From JAJTHB01 sp033763775 (GTDB lineage: Bacteria > Pseudomonadota > Alphaproteobacteria > Rickettsiales > SXRF01), in the NCBI GenBank assembly GCA_033763775.1, contig JANRJW010000005.1, positions 1 through 64,000 on the forward strand: a stretch of DNA of 64,000 nt. The letters run 5' to 3'. Positions 47,144 through 56,527 of this stretch are shown here, piece by piece (within the stretch, counting starts at the first letter, position 1; the number at the start of each line of letters is the position of its first letter). Both the position numbers and the translations under genes were made by a program. Under the pieces are notes generated by a model, which did no database searches, had not been told where the DNA came from, and was given only the letters and a program-made list of their open reading frames with translations.

Positions 47144-47952
47144 TTGCCGTTAAATTTCCCGACAGTAAAACCGTGGCCAAGAGGCCCGTGGCCATTGCCA
47201 AGCTGCGGCGCATGGGTGATCGCCTGCTGCACATAACCATGAGCACGTTTTACTGCTGCCGCAAGTGGCATGCCCTGAGCAAGGCCGGTGGCAATTGCCG
47301 AGGCGAGCGTACAGCCGGTGCCATGAGTGTGGGGGGTATCTCGTTTTGGGCTTCTAAGCCAGAGCATCTGCTCGCCATCCATCAGCAGGTCACTTAGCGC
47401 ATCCCCCTCAAGATGTCCGCCCTTCAGCAGCACTGCGCGGCAGCCGAGCGACTGTATGGCGCGAGCGGCCTCAGGCATATCGTCCGTGCTGCCAATGGTC
47501 ATACCGCTTAAAAATTCCGCTTCTGGAATATTGGGGGTGATAATGGTTGCTAGCGGAATCAGTGTATTTTTCAGCGCAGCCAGCGCGCCTTTTTCCAGCA
47601 GCGCTGCGCCGCCCTTCGCAAACATCACCGGATCAAGCACATAAGGAATATTCGGATAACGGCGTATCTCACTGGCTACTTTTTCAATCACGCTGGCGCT
47701 GTGCAGCATCCCGCTTTTAAAGCTGTCAGCGCCGATATCGCTCATGACCGATTCAATCTGCTGAGCAATGAAGTCAGGGGCAATGGGCAGAATAGCCTGC
47801 ACCCCCAGAGTGTTTTGTGCGGTGAGTGCCGTGATCGCGCTGGCGGCATAACCGCCAAGGCAGGTCACTGTTTTAATGTCGCCCTGAATACCAGCGCCTC
47901 CGCCAGAGTCTGATCCCGCGATGATCAGCACACGGCCAGATGCGGCTTTCAT
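47140..47952 (-). CDS. thiD: hydroxymethylpyrimidine/phosphomethylpyrimidine kinase
   Basis: 270 residues, ribokinase fold. It phosphorylates HMP(-P) for thiamine synthesis. Seen: IAGSDSGGGAGIQGDIKT, ALTAQNTLGV, VLDPVMFAKGG, TPNIPEAEFLSG, LLKGGHLEG and the catalytic anion-hole motif HTHGTGCTLASAIA. It starts in the glmM stop (1-base overlap). thiE lies at the far end of the window. Confidence 0.96.
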   Translation of the reverse strand: MKAASGRVLIIAGSDSGGGAGIQGDIKTVTCLGGYAASAITALTAQNTLGVQAILPIAPDFIAQQIESVMSDIGADSFKSGMLHSASVIEKVASEIRRYPNIPYVLDPVMFAKGGAALLEKGALAALKNTLIPLATIITPNIPEAEFLSGMTIGSTDDMPEAARAIQSLGCRAVLLKGGHLEGDALSDLLMDGEQMLWLRSPKRDTPHTHGTGCTLASAIATGLAQGMPLAAAVKRAHGYVQQAITHAPQLGNGHGPLGHGFTVGKFNGN

Positions 47953-49292
47953 CAGGCTGCTTTCTCTAGTGATTCACAGATGGAGGCAACGACGCCTTGC
48001 ACCATATCCGGGCTTTCGGCCTCTGCCATGACGCGTATCAGAGGTTCGGTGCCGGATTCACGGATGAACACACGCCCGGCGCTGCCGAGTGTTTTTCTGG
48101 CACGCTCAATGGCTTCCTGCACCGAACTATTTTTCAGCGGGGAAGTGCCTTGATAAGGAACATTGCGCAGCAGCTGCGGCAGGGGTGTAAAAAGCCTGCT
48201 GCACTCTGAAATTCTGCGCCCATCTTCGCGGGCATAGGCCAGTAGCTGAAGCGCAGCGATGATGCCATCGCCGGTTGTTGCATAGTCAGAAAGGATGACA
48301 TGGCCAGACTGCTCGCCGCCAATATTATAGCCTTCAGCGCGCATGCGCTCCACCACATAGCGATCGCCCACCTTGGTGCGCGCCAGCGATAAGCCAAGGC
48401 TGGCGAGATAACGCTCAAGCCCCATGTTGGACATATCGGTGGCGACAATACCCCCACCCCGTATCGTGCCCATATGGTGACAATGCGTGGCAATCATCGC
48501 CATCACCTGATCGCCATCCGCGAGATGGCCAGTTTCATCGCACACCACCAGCCGGTCTGCATCACCATCCAGTGCGATGCCAAGATGGGCTTTTTCCTTA
48601 ACCACCGTGTCACACAGCAGCTTGGGGGAAGTGGAGCCGCAGCCTTCGTTGATGTTAAAGCCATCCGGCGTCACCCCTATCGCCACAACCTCTGCCCCCA
48701 GCTCGCGCAGGATGGTGGGCGCCACCTGATAGGCAGCGCCGTTGGCGCAATCAACCACAATCTTCATGCCTTCAAGCGTGAGCTGCTTGGGGAAGGTGGC
48801 TTTGGCAAATTCAATATACCGCCCCTGGGCATCATCCAGGCGTCTGGCACGGCCTAATTTATCAGCCTTGGCGCAGGCTATATCCTGCGAGGCAAGGATC
48901 ATTGCTTCAATTTTGTTTTCGGTGTCATCCGAAAGTTTGTAGCCGTCCGGGCCAAAGAGCTTAATGCCGTTATCATGATAGGCGTTGTGCGAGGCAGAAA
49001 TCATCACCCCGAGATCCGCTCGCATGGATTTCACCAGCATGGCAACGGCCGGTGTTGGCATGGGGCCGACCAGCACCACATCCATGCCCACAGCAATGAA
49101 GCCAGCCGTCAGCGCCGGTTCAATCATGTAGCCGGAAAGGCGGGTGTCCTTGGCGATGACCACGCGGTGGCGATGATTCCCGCGTAGAAACTGCGTGCCT
49201 GCGGCCATGCCAACTTTCAGGGCAAGTTCGGCGGTCATGGGATATTCTCCAGCCGCGCCGCGTATGCCGTCTGTGCCGAAGAGCCGCGCCAT
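47952..49292 (-). CDS. glmM: phosphoglucosamine mutase
   Basis: 446 residues, the usual length. FGTDGIRG at the start, phospho-serine loop MISASHNAYHDNGIKLFGPDG, metal loop ALDGDADRLVVCDE, GGEQSGHVILSDYATTGDG and the C-terminal phosphate loop RESGTEPLIRVMAE. It converts glucosamine-6-P to glucosamine-1-P for UDP-GlcNAc, feeding peptidoglycan and LPS. It is 2 bp downstream of ftsH, a conserved arrangement. Confidence 0.98.
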   Translation of the reverse strand: MARLFGTDGIRGAAGEYPMTAELALKVGMAAGTQFLRGNHRHRVVIAKDTRLSGYMIEPALTAGFIAVGMDVVLVGPMPTPAVAMLVKSMRADLGVMISASHNAYHDNGIKLFGPDGYKLSDDTENKIEAMILASQDIACAKADKLGRARRLDDAQGRYIEFAKATFPKQLTLEGMKIVVDCANGAAYQVAPTILRELGAEVVAIGVTPDGFNINEGCGSTSPKLLCDTVVKEKAHLGIALDGDADRLVVCDETGHLADGDQVMAMIATHCHHMGTIRGGGIVATDMSNMGLERYLASLGLSLARTKVGDRYVVERMRAEGYNIGGEQSGHVILSDYATTGDGIIAALQLLAYAREDGRRISECSRLFTPLPQLLRNVPYQGTSPLKNSSVQEAIERARKTLGSAGRVFIRESGTEPLIRVMAEAESPDMVQGVVASICESLEKAA

Positions 49293-49294
49293 GA

Positions 49295-51235
49295 TCAGGC
49301 CGTCGGCTGGTCGTCGGTGCCGGTCTTCTTGCTGCGTGAGGAGGGCAGGGAAGACTTCACCAGCGTGGGCTTTTTAACGCCGCCATCATCTGGTTTGCTG
49401 CGGATTGGCTCGCCCTTGATGATGGCCTTAATCTCATCACCCGAGAGGGTTTCATACTCAAGCAACGCTTTGGCAATAGCGTGCAGCTGGCCCAGGTTGT
49501 CGTTTAATATCTGGCGCGCCTTTTCATGAGCGCCCTCAACGATTTTTTTCACCTCGTCATCGATCATGTTCGCCATCTGCTCAGATACTGCCTGCGACTG
49601 CTGTCCCATGCTGTAGCCAAGGAAAACCTCCTGCTGGTCGGAGCCATAAAAAAGCGGGCCAATCTTATCGGACATACCCCATTCCGTGACCATCGCACGG
49701 GCGAGTTTGGTTGCGTATTTGATATCACTGGAAGCGCCGCTGGAAACTTTTTCGTAACCGAAAATAATTTCTTCTGCGACACGGCCGCCCATGGAAACGG
49801 CAAGATCGGCATACATTTTTTCGCGCTTGTAGGAAAGCTTATCGGATTCCGGCAGGCGCATCACCATACCCAGCGCGCGGCCACGCGGGATGATGGTCGC
49901 TTTATGAATCGGATCCGACGCCGGTTCGTAAAGCGATACCAGCGCATGGCCACCTTCGTGGTAGGCGGTCATGGTTTTTTCTTCTTCACTCATCACCATC
50001 GATTTGCGCTCAGCGCCCATCATGACCTTGTCTTTGGCTGCTTCCAGATCACGCATGGTGACCACTTTCTTGCCCTGACGCGCAGCAAGCAGCGCGCTCT
50101 CGTTCACGATGTTCGCAAGATCAGCGCCAGAAAAGCCGGGGGTGCCACGTGCGATCACGTGTGCATCCACATCCGGCGCTTTGGGCACTTTTTTCAGATG
50201 CACTTCAAGAATTTTGGCACGGCCGTTGATGTCTGGGTTGGGTACGACAATCTGGCGGTCAAAGCGACCCGGGCGCAGCAGCGCCGGATCCAGCACATCG
50301 GGGCGGTTGGTTGCCGCCACGATAATCACTGATTCATTGGCCTCAAACCCATCCATTTCCACCAGCAGCTGGTTTAAGGTCTGCTCACGCTCGTCGTTAC
50401 CGCCGCCAAGGCCAGCGCCGCGATGACGACCCACCGCATCAATCTCATCAATGAAAATAATGCAGGGAGCATTTTTTTTGCCCTGCTCAAACATATCACG
50501 CACGCGCGACGCGCCCACCCCCACAAACATCTCCACAAAATCTGAGCCGGAGATGGTAAAGAATGGCACCTTCGCTTCACCAGCAATGGCGCGGGCAAGC
50601 AGGGTTTTACCGGTGCCTGGTGGACCCACCAGCAAACACCCCCGGGGTATCTTGCCCCCCAGGCGCTGGTATTTCTGCGGGTCTTTGAGAAAATCAACAA
50701 TCTCCACCAGCTCATCTTTGGCTTCTTCGATGCCGGCCACATCATCAAAAGTCACGCGCTCGGTGCGCTCGGTGAGGAGCTTGGCGCGAGACTTGCCAAA
50801 ACCCAGCGCGCCGCCACGGCCGCCGCCGCCCTGCATCTGGCGCATGAAGAAAACATACACCCCAATAAGAAGCAGAATGGGAAACCACGAAGCAAGCACG
50901 CTCCAGAACGAACTCATCGCGCCATCATCGCTGCTTGCGGAAATTTTAACGCCTTTATCGGCCAGTTTTTCAACGAGGTTCGGGTAGTCGGGCGATTGCG
51001 TGATAAACGCCGCGCCATCGCTCATATGGCCGGTGATCACAGAGCCTTTTGACTGAGTGCTTTTGATGGTGACATCGCTGACCTGCCCTTGATCGACTTT
51101 GCTCAGGAAATCAGAAAAAGCGAGGCGGTTATAGCCCGCTGTTTGCGCGCCATCCTGAAACATATTGAACATGGCCACCAGCATGATGCCGATCACCAGC
51201 CACACAAAAACATTCTTTCCGAAATTCGTAGGCAT
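49295..51235 (-). CDS. ftsH: ATP-dependent zinc metalloprotease FtsH
   Basis: 646 residues. Two N-terminal membrane helices (~7-25 and ~110-130) flank a periplasmic domain. The AAA+ domain has Walker A GPPGTGKTLL, Walker B IIFIDEIDAVG, and the second region of homology ATNRPDVLDPALLRPGRFDR; the peptidase has the zinc site HEGGH. It degrades misfolded membrane proteins and regulatory proteins. The tail is Lys/Ser-rich. It precedes glmM by 2 bp and follows tilS. Confidence 0.98.
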   Translation of the reverse strand: MPTNFGKNVFVWLVIGIMLVAMFNMFQDGAQTAGYNRLAFSDFLSKVDQGQVSDVTIKSTQSKGSVITGHMSDGAAFITQSPDYPNLVEKLADKGVKISASSDDGAMSSFWSVLASWFPILLLIGVYVFFMRQMQGGGGRGGALGFGKSRAKLLTERTERVTFDDVAGIEEAKDELVEIVDFLKDPQKYQRLGGKIPRGCLLVGPPGTGKTLLARAIAGEAKVPFFTISGSDFVEMFVGVGASRVRDMFEQGKKNAPCIIFIDEIDAVGRHRGAGLGGGNDEREQTLNQLLVEMDGFEANESVIIVAATNRPDVLDPALLRPGRFDRQIVVPNPDINGRAKILEVHLKKVPKAPDVDAHVIARGTPGFSGADLANIVNESALLAARQGKKVVTMRDLEAAKDKVMMGAERKSMVMSEEEKTMTAYHEGGHALVSLYEPASDPIHKATIIPRGRALGMVMRLPESDKLSYKREKMYADLAVSMGGRVAEEIIFGYEKVSSGASSDIKYATKLARAMVTEWGMSDKIGPLFYGSDQQEVFLGYSMGQQSQAVSEQMANMIDDEVKKIVEGAHEKARQILNDNLGQLHAIAKALLEYETLSGDEIKAIIKGEPIRSKPDDGGVKKPTLVKSSLPSSRSKKTGTDDQPTA

Positions 51236-51294
51236 GTAGGATCCCTATATGAAATGCGCTTAGGGTAAAGAATATGGCACTATGCCATCGTTTT

Positions 51295-52248
51295 TCAAGT
51301 CTTTCCGCTGATTTTAATTGCATCCACTCCGATTCGCTTAAAACCAAGCCCGGCCAGCTCGTAAGCGGTAAAATCTTCATCTTTCAGGCATCTGGCAAGG
51401 CGCGCGAGTTTAGCGCTGCGCGGCGGGTGGGTATCGCCTGTAAGCTGCGTAATCAGGCGGGCGAGCATGAGCAGCCCAAGTTCGCAGGGAAGATGTTTAA
51501 AGCCAGACAGGCTTAGTATCGCGTGCCCGCCATCCATCCGCGTCGTTTCTGCCAGCGCCGCTGACAGCTGATGTTCTACATGCCCGCGCATGCGGCCGAA
51601 AAACTCGGCGAGTCCGGCTGCGCGCGCTTCGATGCGCTCATAGTCGGGGTGCTGCTGTAATGCCTGGCGCAGTACATTGCGAACATAGCGCGGGCTATGG
51701 TTGCTTTCATCTTCCAGCCATGGCTGGTTTTGCGTTTGAAGATAATTTATCAGCTGCGATTTAGGGATGTTCAGCAGCGGCCGCACTAAGCTGATGCCGT
51801 GGCGCTGCGACAAGGGCGCTATCGAGGCAAGGCCGAGCAATCCGCTGCCGCGCCCCAGCCGGAAAAACAGTGTTTCGGCCTGGTCGCCGCGATGATGGCC
51901 GGTGGCCAGCGCCGGATAGCCATTGGCCGCACACCAAGCACTCAGCAGCTGGTAACGCGCCTCGCGTGCATCGGCCTGCCTGCGTTTAATCGCTATCCCC
52001 ATGGCCGCTGCGCTCAGAATATGATGCGAAACCCCCAGCTGATGACACCAGACAGCCACTTGCTTCGCCTCAGCGGCGGCGGCTTCTCTCAGGCCGTGAT
52101 CCACCGTCAGTGCGGCTATCTCACCGCCATGCGCCGCTGCCCATGCGCGCGCAAGCAGCAACAGCGCCATGCTGTCAGCACCGCCAGACACAGCAATCGC
52201 CACGCGGCAATCAGTAAAATGAACGGCTAAGGGTGCGTCAGCAGCCAA
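51295..52248 (-). CDS. tilS: tRNA(Ile)-lysidine synthetase
   Basis: 317 residues: the N-terminal PP-loop domain (VAIAVSGGADSMALLLLA), with LTVDHGLR, ATGHHRGDQAETLFFRLGRGSGLLGL and RPLLNIPKSQL, followed by a short helical extension. It makes lysidine at C34 of tRNA-Ile(CAU). It is shorter than the ~430-residue enterobacterial enzyme, lacking the far C-terminal domain; short forms are known elsewhere. It overlaps the end of cpoB by 11 bp. Confidence 0.93.
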   Translation of the reverse strand: MAADAPLAVHFTDCRVAIAVSGGADSMALLLLARAWAAAHGGEIAALTVDHGLREAAAAEAKQVAVWCHQLGVSHHILSAAAMGIAIKRRQADAREARYQLLSAWCAANGYPALATGHHRGDQAETLFFRLGRGSGLLGLASIAPLSQRHGISLVRPLLNIPKSQLINYLQTQNQPWLEDESNHSPRYVRNVLRQALQQHPDYERIEARAAGLAEFFGRMRGHVEHQLSAALAETTRMDGGHAILSLSGFKHLPCELGLLMLARLITQLTGDTHPPRSAKLARLARCLKDEDFTAYELAGLGFKRIGVDAIKISGKT

Positions 52249-53119
52249 CGCGCTGCCGCTCCTGTTCTGCTTTTTCGGTAATGGCAGGGGATTTTTTCTT
52301 GAAACGACTCACCACCTGACCCAGCACCACGCAGGCCTCCTTATCGCGTTGCAGCGCGCTGAGCGACATAGCAAGCTTCAGCAGATTATCGCCAGCTTTC
52401 TGCCCATTGGGCATGACTTCGAATCCCTGCCGGAAATGATCCGCCGCCTGCACATAGTCACGGCGGATATAGTAGGTTTCACCCTGCCAGTAATAGGCAT
52501 TACCAATCAGCGGATCTTTGGGATGGCGTTTGATAAAGTCAGCAAAAGTTTTGGAGGCTTCATCGTAGTTGGTCTGCTGCAGCAGTCGAAACGCATGCTG
52601 ATAATGCTCGCGGGGTGTTGCAAATTCAGTCGTCTTAGCTTCAGCCGGTGGTGTTTCTGGCTTGCTTTCTGCGAGGTTGCCGGTGAGTGGCTTGCGCTCT
52701 GTTTTGCTGGTATCGGCCGCTGTGGCTGGTGCGTCCGTTGCTGCGGGCGATACTGCTGCTTTGCCCTCATTGAAGCGGAACTCAGTATCGCGCTGGAATT
52801 TTTCAAAATTTTCAGCGAGCTGGCGGTTTTTAAACTCCACTTCTTCGACTTTTCCGCGCAGCGCGCGCATTTCTTCTTCCATCTGGCTCAGCCGCACACC
52901 CAGTGCTGCTGGCCCGCCGCTTTCGGCAATCTCATTGTCATTCAGTGGGGTTAGGGTAGCGGTAGGCGTTTCGCCGCGCGCCATCTGACGCTGTAGCAGC
53001 TGCAAATCACGCTCCAGACGCTCCATGCGCAGCATGGTCGCTTGATTCTCAGTCAGCTGAGCGTAGGCGGGGGAGCAGATAGAGGCAGCGACGTAAACAA
53101 CAAACAGCAGGCGTTTCAT
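52238..53119 (-). CDS. cpoB: Tol-Pal system TPR protein CpoB (YbgF)
   Basis: 293 residues from the ATG at 53119 (AGG upstream); a longer frame would start before the signal peptide. Signal peptide MKRLLFVVYVAASICSPAYA, coiled-coil trimerisation helix (~25-110), a Ala/Thr/Pro linker, and C-terminal TPR repeats (YQHAFRLLQQTNYDEASKTF, NAYYWQGETYYIRRDYVQAADHF). It coordinates Tol-Pal with peptidoglycan synthesis. A terminator separates it from pal upstream, so it may have its own promoter or be reached only by read-through. Confidence 0.93.
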   Translation of the reverse strand: MKRLLFVVYVAASICSPAYAQLTENQATMLRMERLERDLQLLQRQMARGETPTATLTPLNDNEIAESGGPAALGVRLSQMEEEMRALRGKVEEVEFKNRQLAENFEKFQRDTEFRFNEGKAAVSPAATDAPATAADTSKTERKPLTGNLAESKPETPPAEAKTTEFATPREHYQHAFRLLQQTNYDEASKTFADFIKRHPKDPLIGNAYYWQGETYYIRRDYVQAADHFRQGFEVMPNGQKAGDNLLKLAMSLSALQRDKEACVVLGQVVSRFKKKSPAITEKAEQERQRVGC

Positions 53120-53186
53120 AACAAACCTATGGCTGATTAATAGTGCAGGAAGAATAGCGATGTTTTTAGAAAACGACACAAAAAAA

Positions 53187-53213
53187 ATCGCCCTGCCGCT
53201 GGGGCAGGGCGAT
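53187..53213 (-). terminator. rho-independent terminator after pal
   Basis: ATCGCCCTGCC (53187-53197) pairs perfectly with GGCAGGGCGAT (53203-53213). On the minus strand it is followed by a T run of eight. It lies between pal and cpoB. Confidence 0.9.
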
Positions 53214-53230
53214 GTTTTGTCAGCTGATCA

Positions 53231-53713
53231 TTAGTTGCTGAGAACCGTTACGCCGCGGCGATTCTGGCTCCATGCCGACTCGTCCGAACCAATCACAGCT
53301 GGGCGCTCTTTGCCGTAGCTGATGGTGGAGACGCGGTTGGCGGCAACGCCAAGACCAACCAGATATTTTTTCACAGCCGATGCACGACGCTCACCGAGCG
53401 CGAGGTTGTACTCACGGGTGCCGCGCTCATCCGCATGGCCTTCAACGGTCACGTTCATGTTGCCATACTGCTTCAGCCATGCAGCCTGACGCTCGAGCGT
53501 GCGCTGGCCTTCCGGAGTGATGGTCGCGCTATCGAAATCAAAGAACACGCGATCACCCACGTTCTGGGCAAGGTCTTCCTGAGTGCCGGGGGCTGCATTG
53601 CCACCTGCGCCGCCGCGGCCATCCGCGCCAGAGGAACCGCCCGGGGTGGTTTCGCACGCTGCGAGCAGCAGAACAGCAGAAGCAATAGCAAGAGATTTGG
53701 TAAAAATATTCAT
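53231..53713 (-). CDS. pal: peptidoglycan-associated lipoprotein Pal
   Basis: 160 residues from the ATG at 53713 (AGGAGC upstream); an in-frame start at 53782 would bury the signal. Lipoprotein signal MNIFTKSLAIASAVLLLAAC with the lipidated Cys at 20, a Gly/Ser linker, then an OmpA-like domain (VFFDFDSATITPEGQ, VEGHADERGTREYNLALGERRA, SYGKERP). It ties the outer membrane to peptidoglycan and binds TolB. Confidence 0.97.
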   Translation of the reverse strand: MNIFTKSLAIASAVLLLAACETTPGGSSGADGRGGAGGNAAPGTQEDLAQNVGDRVFFDFDSATITPEGQRTLERQAAWLKQYGNMNVTVEGHADERGTREYNLALGERRASAVKKYLVGLGVAANRVSTISYGKERPAVIGSDESAWSQNRRGVTVLSN

Positions 53714-53871
53714 AAACAAGCTCCTAACGGGTAAGTGGTGTATAACGCGCAGCCCTTGCAGGCTTTTAAAAACGTCTACCAATTAGTGTAATCCACGAGC
53801 AAATCAACAGGAACCGGTAGCCACCTTTCCGAAAAACCCCCAATGTGCCAAAACGGCAACAGTTGAAGTTG

Positions 53872-55170
53872 TTACATCGGTAGCAGCGGCGACCAGGTGG
53901 GATCCGATCCATCCATCGGGGTGACTATTTCCCTCAGGTTGTAGCCGGTCAGATCAACGGAATAGAGGCGGGTGCGACCTGATCGGTTGCCGCGGTTCGG
54001 CTCCGATCGGTGGAAAACAATCACGCGACCGTTGGGCGACCAGCTGGGGCCTTCATCAAGGTAGCTCTCGGTGAGCAGGCGTTCACCGCTACCATCCGGA
54101 CGCATGACGCCGATAAAGAAGCGACCGCCGCTCATTTTAGTAAAGGCGATTAAATCGCCGCGCGGTGACCAGACTGGGGTGCCATAGCGCCCATCGCCGA
54201 AGCTGATGCGCTTCACACCCGAGCCATCAGCATTCATCACATAAAGCTGCTGTGAGCCGCCGCGGTCAGAGTTGAAGACAATCTGACTGCCATCGGGCGA
54301 ATAGCTGGGCGAGGTGTTAATACCAGCGCCATCGGTGAGCTTGACCATGCGGCGCGAGCGCAGATCCATACGGTAAATCTGGGTATTACCGCCGTTAGCA
54401 ATGGACATGATGATGGTATTGCCATCCTCGGCAAAGCGCGGGGCAAACGACATGCCTTCAAATACGCCGAGTGATTCCTCGCGGCCGGTCTGCAGATCAC
54501 GCAAGAATACGCGTGGTTGCTTGCCAGCATAGGAGAGATAGAGAATTTCCTGAGAGTTAGGCGAGAAGCGGGGGGTCAGCACCAGAAAACGGCCATCGGT
54601 GAGGAATTTATGGTTTTCTCCGTCCTGATCCATGATGGCAAGGCGCTTGATGCGTTTGGTATCGGGGCCGGATTCTGCAATGTAAACAATGCGAGAATCA
54701 AAATAACCATCTTCACCCGTCAGGCGCTTGTAAATTTCGTCGGACATGATGTGGGCGATGCGGCGCCAGTTGCTTTTAAAGGTATTATATTCTTTGCCGG
54801 CAATCTGCTGCTCGCCCACCACATCCCATAGCCGGAATGATACTTTCAGCTTATCGCCGCCCTCACTGGTGACTGAGCCAGTGACCAGTGCTGCGGCATT
54901 GATGCGCCGCCAGTCGCCAAAGCGGGGGATGCCGGTTTGCGACGTAATTTGCTCAATAAATGCATCTTTGGGAATCGGTTTAAACAGGCCGGAGCGCTCA
55001 AGATTGGCGGCGACCACACGCATGATATCTTCACCTGCTGGATTGCCCGCGAGATCCGGCAGCGCAATCGGCAGCGGATCGACATTGCCGCGCGTAATAT
55101 CAATACGCAGCGCGGCGTTGGCGGGCAATGAAAATAGAAGCGAAAGAAAAGCAGCAATCACTATGCGCAT
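53872..55170 (-). CDS. tolB: Tol-Pal periplasmic protein TolB
   Basis: 432 residues from the ATG at 55170 (AAGGAA upstream). Signal peptide MRIVIAAFLSLLFSLPANA, then an N-terminal alpha/beta domain, then a six-bladed beta-propeller with TolB repeats (LTPRFSPNSQEILYLSY, TSPSYSPDGSQIVFNSDRGG, GTPVWSPRGDLIAFT, EGPSWSPNGRVIVFHR). It binds Pal and TolA. The gap to pal (158 bp) shows nothing notable; a 7-bp tandem repeat lies between tolA and tolB. Confidence 0.97.
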   Translation of the reverse strand: MRIVIAAFLSLLFSLPANAALRIDITRGNVDPLPIALPDLAGNPAGEDIMRVVAANLERSGLFKPIPKDAFIEQITSQTGIPRFGDWRRINAAALVTGSVTSEGGDKLKVSFRLWDVVGEQQIAGKEYNTFKSNWRRIAHIMSDEIYKRLTGEDGYFDSRIVYIAESGPDTKRIKRLAIMDQDGENHKFLTDGRFLVLTPRFSPNSQEILYLSYAGKQPRVFLRDLQTGREESLGVFEGMSFAPRFAEDGNTIIMSIANGGNTQIYRMDLRSRRMVKLTDGAGINTSPSYSPDGSQIVFNSDRGGSQQLYVMNADGSGVKRISFGDGRYGTPVWSPRGDLIAFTKMSGGRFFIGVMRPDGSGERLLTESYLDEGPSWSPNGRVIVFHRSEPNRGNRSGRTRLYSVDLTGYNLREIVTPMDGSDPTWSPLLPM

Positions 55171-55212
55171 AAAAATTCCTTGAAATGAAAATGACAATTC
55201 AGCGAACCATAT

Positions 55213-55243
55213 ACCAACAACTAACAACCAACAACTAACAACT
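55213..55243. repeat. 7-bp tandem repeat between tolA and tolB
   Basis: On the minus strand about four copies of TTAGTTG (one as TTGGTTG) directly after the tolA stop codon. Same style as the tandem elements elsewhere in the window, but without an inverted arm. Confidence 0.75.
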
Positions 55244-56063
55244 AATTAAGCATGTATTTCGGATCAAAATGCAGCTCGAGCTGGCTCCAGCCATTGTAGC
55301 GATCCGCAGGCAGGCCTTTCAGCGGGCTGCACATTTTCACTGCGCGGATGGCAGAATCCGCAGCTGCGCGGAAGAAGCTGTCGCGGCTGTAGCGCGACTT
55401 GCTTTCATCCGAAAGTTCCACGCGTGCGTAGCTGCCGTCCGGATTCATATCCACCATCACCACTACCACTAGATTCTGTGCATCTTTGGCACCGGCGGGA
55501 ACGCTCCAGCATTTGGCAATCTGACTCATGATCGCATCGCGCTCACTCATCGATAGCTGCATGGATGGGTCGAAGCGGTTTGAAAAACTTTTGCTCTTGC
55601 TGCTGGCGGTATCGCTTTCTTTTTTGCTGGTATCATCCTTTTTCTTCTGCGCCGTGTCTTTGACGGCTTTCAGCACAGCGTCCAGCGCTTCTTCTTTCTT
55701 TTTCTTGTCGTCTTTCTTTTCTTCTTTCTTGGGCTCAGGCTTTTTCTCTGCCGGCTTTTTCTCTGGTTTCACCACTTCCGGCTCTTTGGGCGCTGGCTCG
55801 CTTTCCGCCTGTTTCACCGGCGGGCTCGGCTTGGCCTGCTCTGGCTCTGGTTTTTCTTCTTTCTTTTCCTCTGGGGCAGGCGGCTGCTCGGATGGTTTAA
55901 CATTCGTGATCCCGGTAATCGGGAGAATTTCTACCGTAATAGCCGCGGGCATAATCGGTTCATCGCGCTTCAAAAAATCAGGCAGGCCGAAAAACGCCAG
56001 CAAAAAAAGCGCAAGATGCAGGGCTGCGGAATAAATAACGCCGGTTTGACGCTCCTGTGCCAC
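55242..56063 (-). CDS. tolA: Tol-Pal inner membrane protein TolA
   Basis: 273 residues. One N-terminal membrane helix (SAALHLALFLLAFFGL), a long Glu/Lys/Pro-rich periplasmic domain (~50-170) forming an extended helix, and a globular C-terminal domain (CWSVPAGAKDAQNLVVVVMVDMNPDGSYARVEL region, residues ~188-215; terminal LELHFDPKYMLN). It transmits proton-motive force from TolQR to TolB/Pal. It is 2 bp downstream of tolR. Confidence 0.94.
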   Translation of the reverse strand: MAQERQTGVIYSAALHLALFLLAFFGLPDFLKRDEPIMPAAITVEILPITGITNVKPSEQPPAPEEKKEEKPEPEQAKPSPPVKQAESEPAPKEPEVVKPEKKPAEKKPEPKKEEKKDDKKKKEEALDAVLKAVKDTAQKKKDDTSKKESDTASSKSKSFSNRFDPSMQLSMSERDAIMSQIAKCWSVPAGAKDAQNLVVVVMVDMNPDGSYARVELSDESKSRYSRDSFFRAAADSAIRAVKMCSPLKGLPADRYNGWSQLELHFDPKYMLN

Positions 56064-56065
56064 GG

Positions 56066-56524
56066 TCAGCGCGCCTGCCTCGCCGGCTGCGAAGACTCCG
56101 TAAGCAGCGCGACTTTGGTAAAGCCGGCGGCATTGATTTCGCTCACCACCTGCATGATGCGGCCATAATCGACGGTGCGGTCGCCGCGCACAAAAATCCG
56201 CGTATCTTTTTTCGCACCGGCGATGGCGGTAAGGCGTGTCTGCAGCTCCGCCAGCTGCACCTCAGTTTTCTGAATGAAGACTTTGCCATCCGGCGCGATC
56301 GAAACCGCGAGCGGCTCATCCTGCCCCTGCACGGGCGATGATGATGTTTTCGGTAAATCGACAGTCACGCCGGTGGTCATCATCGGTGCGGCCACCATGA
56401 AAATCACCAGCAGCACCAGCATCACATCCACAAAGGGGGTGACGTTAATGTCCGTGAATTGTGGCTGCGCAAAGCCGCGCCGCGAGCGCCTGCTAGAAGA
56501 ACCACCGCCAAGTTTGATTGCCAT
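56066..56524 (-). CDS. tolR: Tol-Pal protein TolR
   Basis: 152 residues of the ExbD/TolR family. A membrane helix with the proton-coupling Asp (TDINVTPFVDVMLVLLVIFM) then a periplasmic domain (DEPLAVSIAPDGKVFIQ, KDTRIFVRGDRTVDYGRIMQVV). It works with TolQ to energise TolA. It follows tolQ by 3 bp. Confidence 0.97.
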   Translation of the reverse strand: MAIKLGGGSSSRRSRRGFAQPQFTDINVTPFVDVMLVLLVIFMVAAPMMTTGVTVDLPKTSSSPVQGQDEPLAVSIAPDGKVFIQKTEVQLAELQTRLTAIAGAKKDTRIFVRGDRTVDYGRIMQVVSEINAAGFTKVALLTESSQPARQAR

Positions 56525-56527
56525 GGC

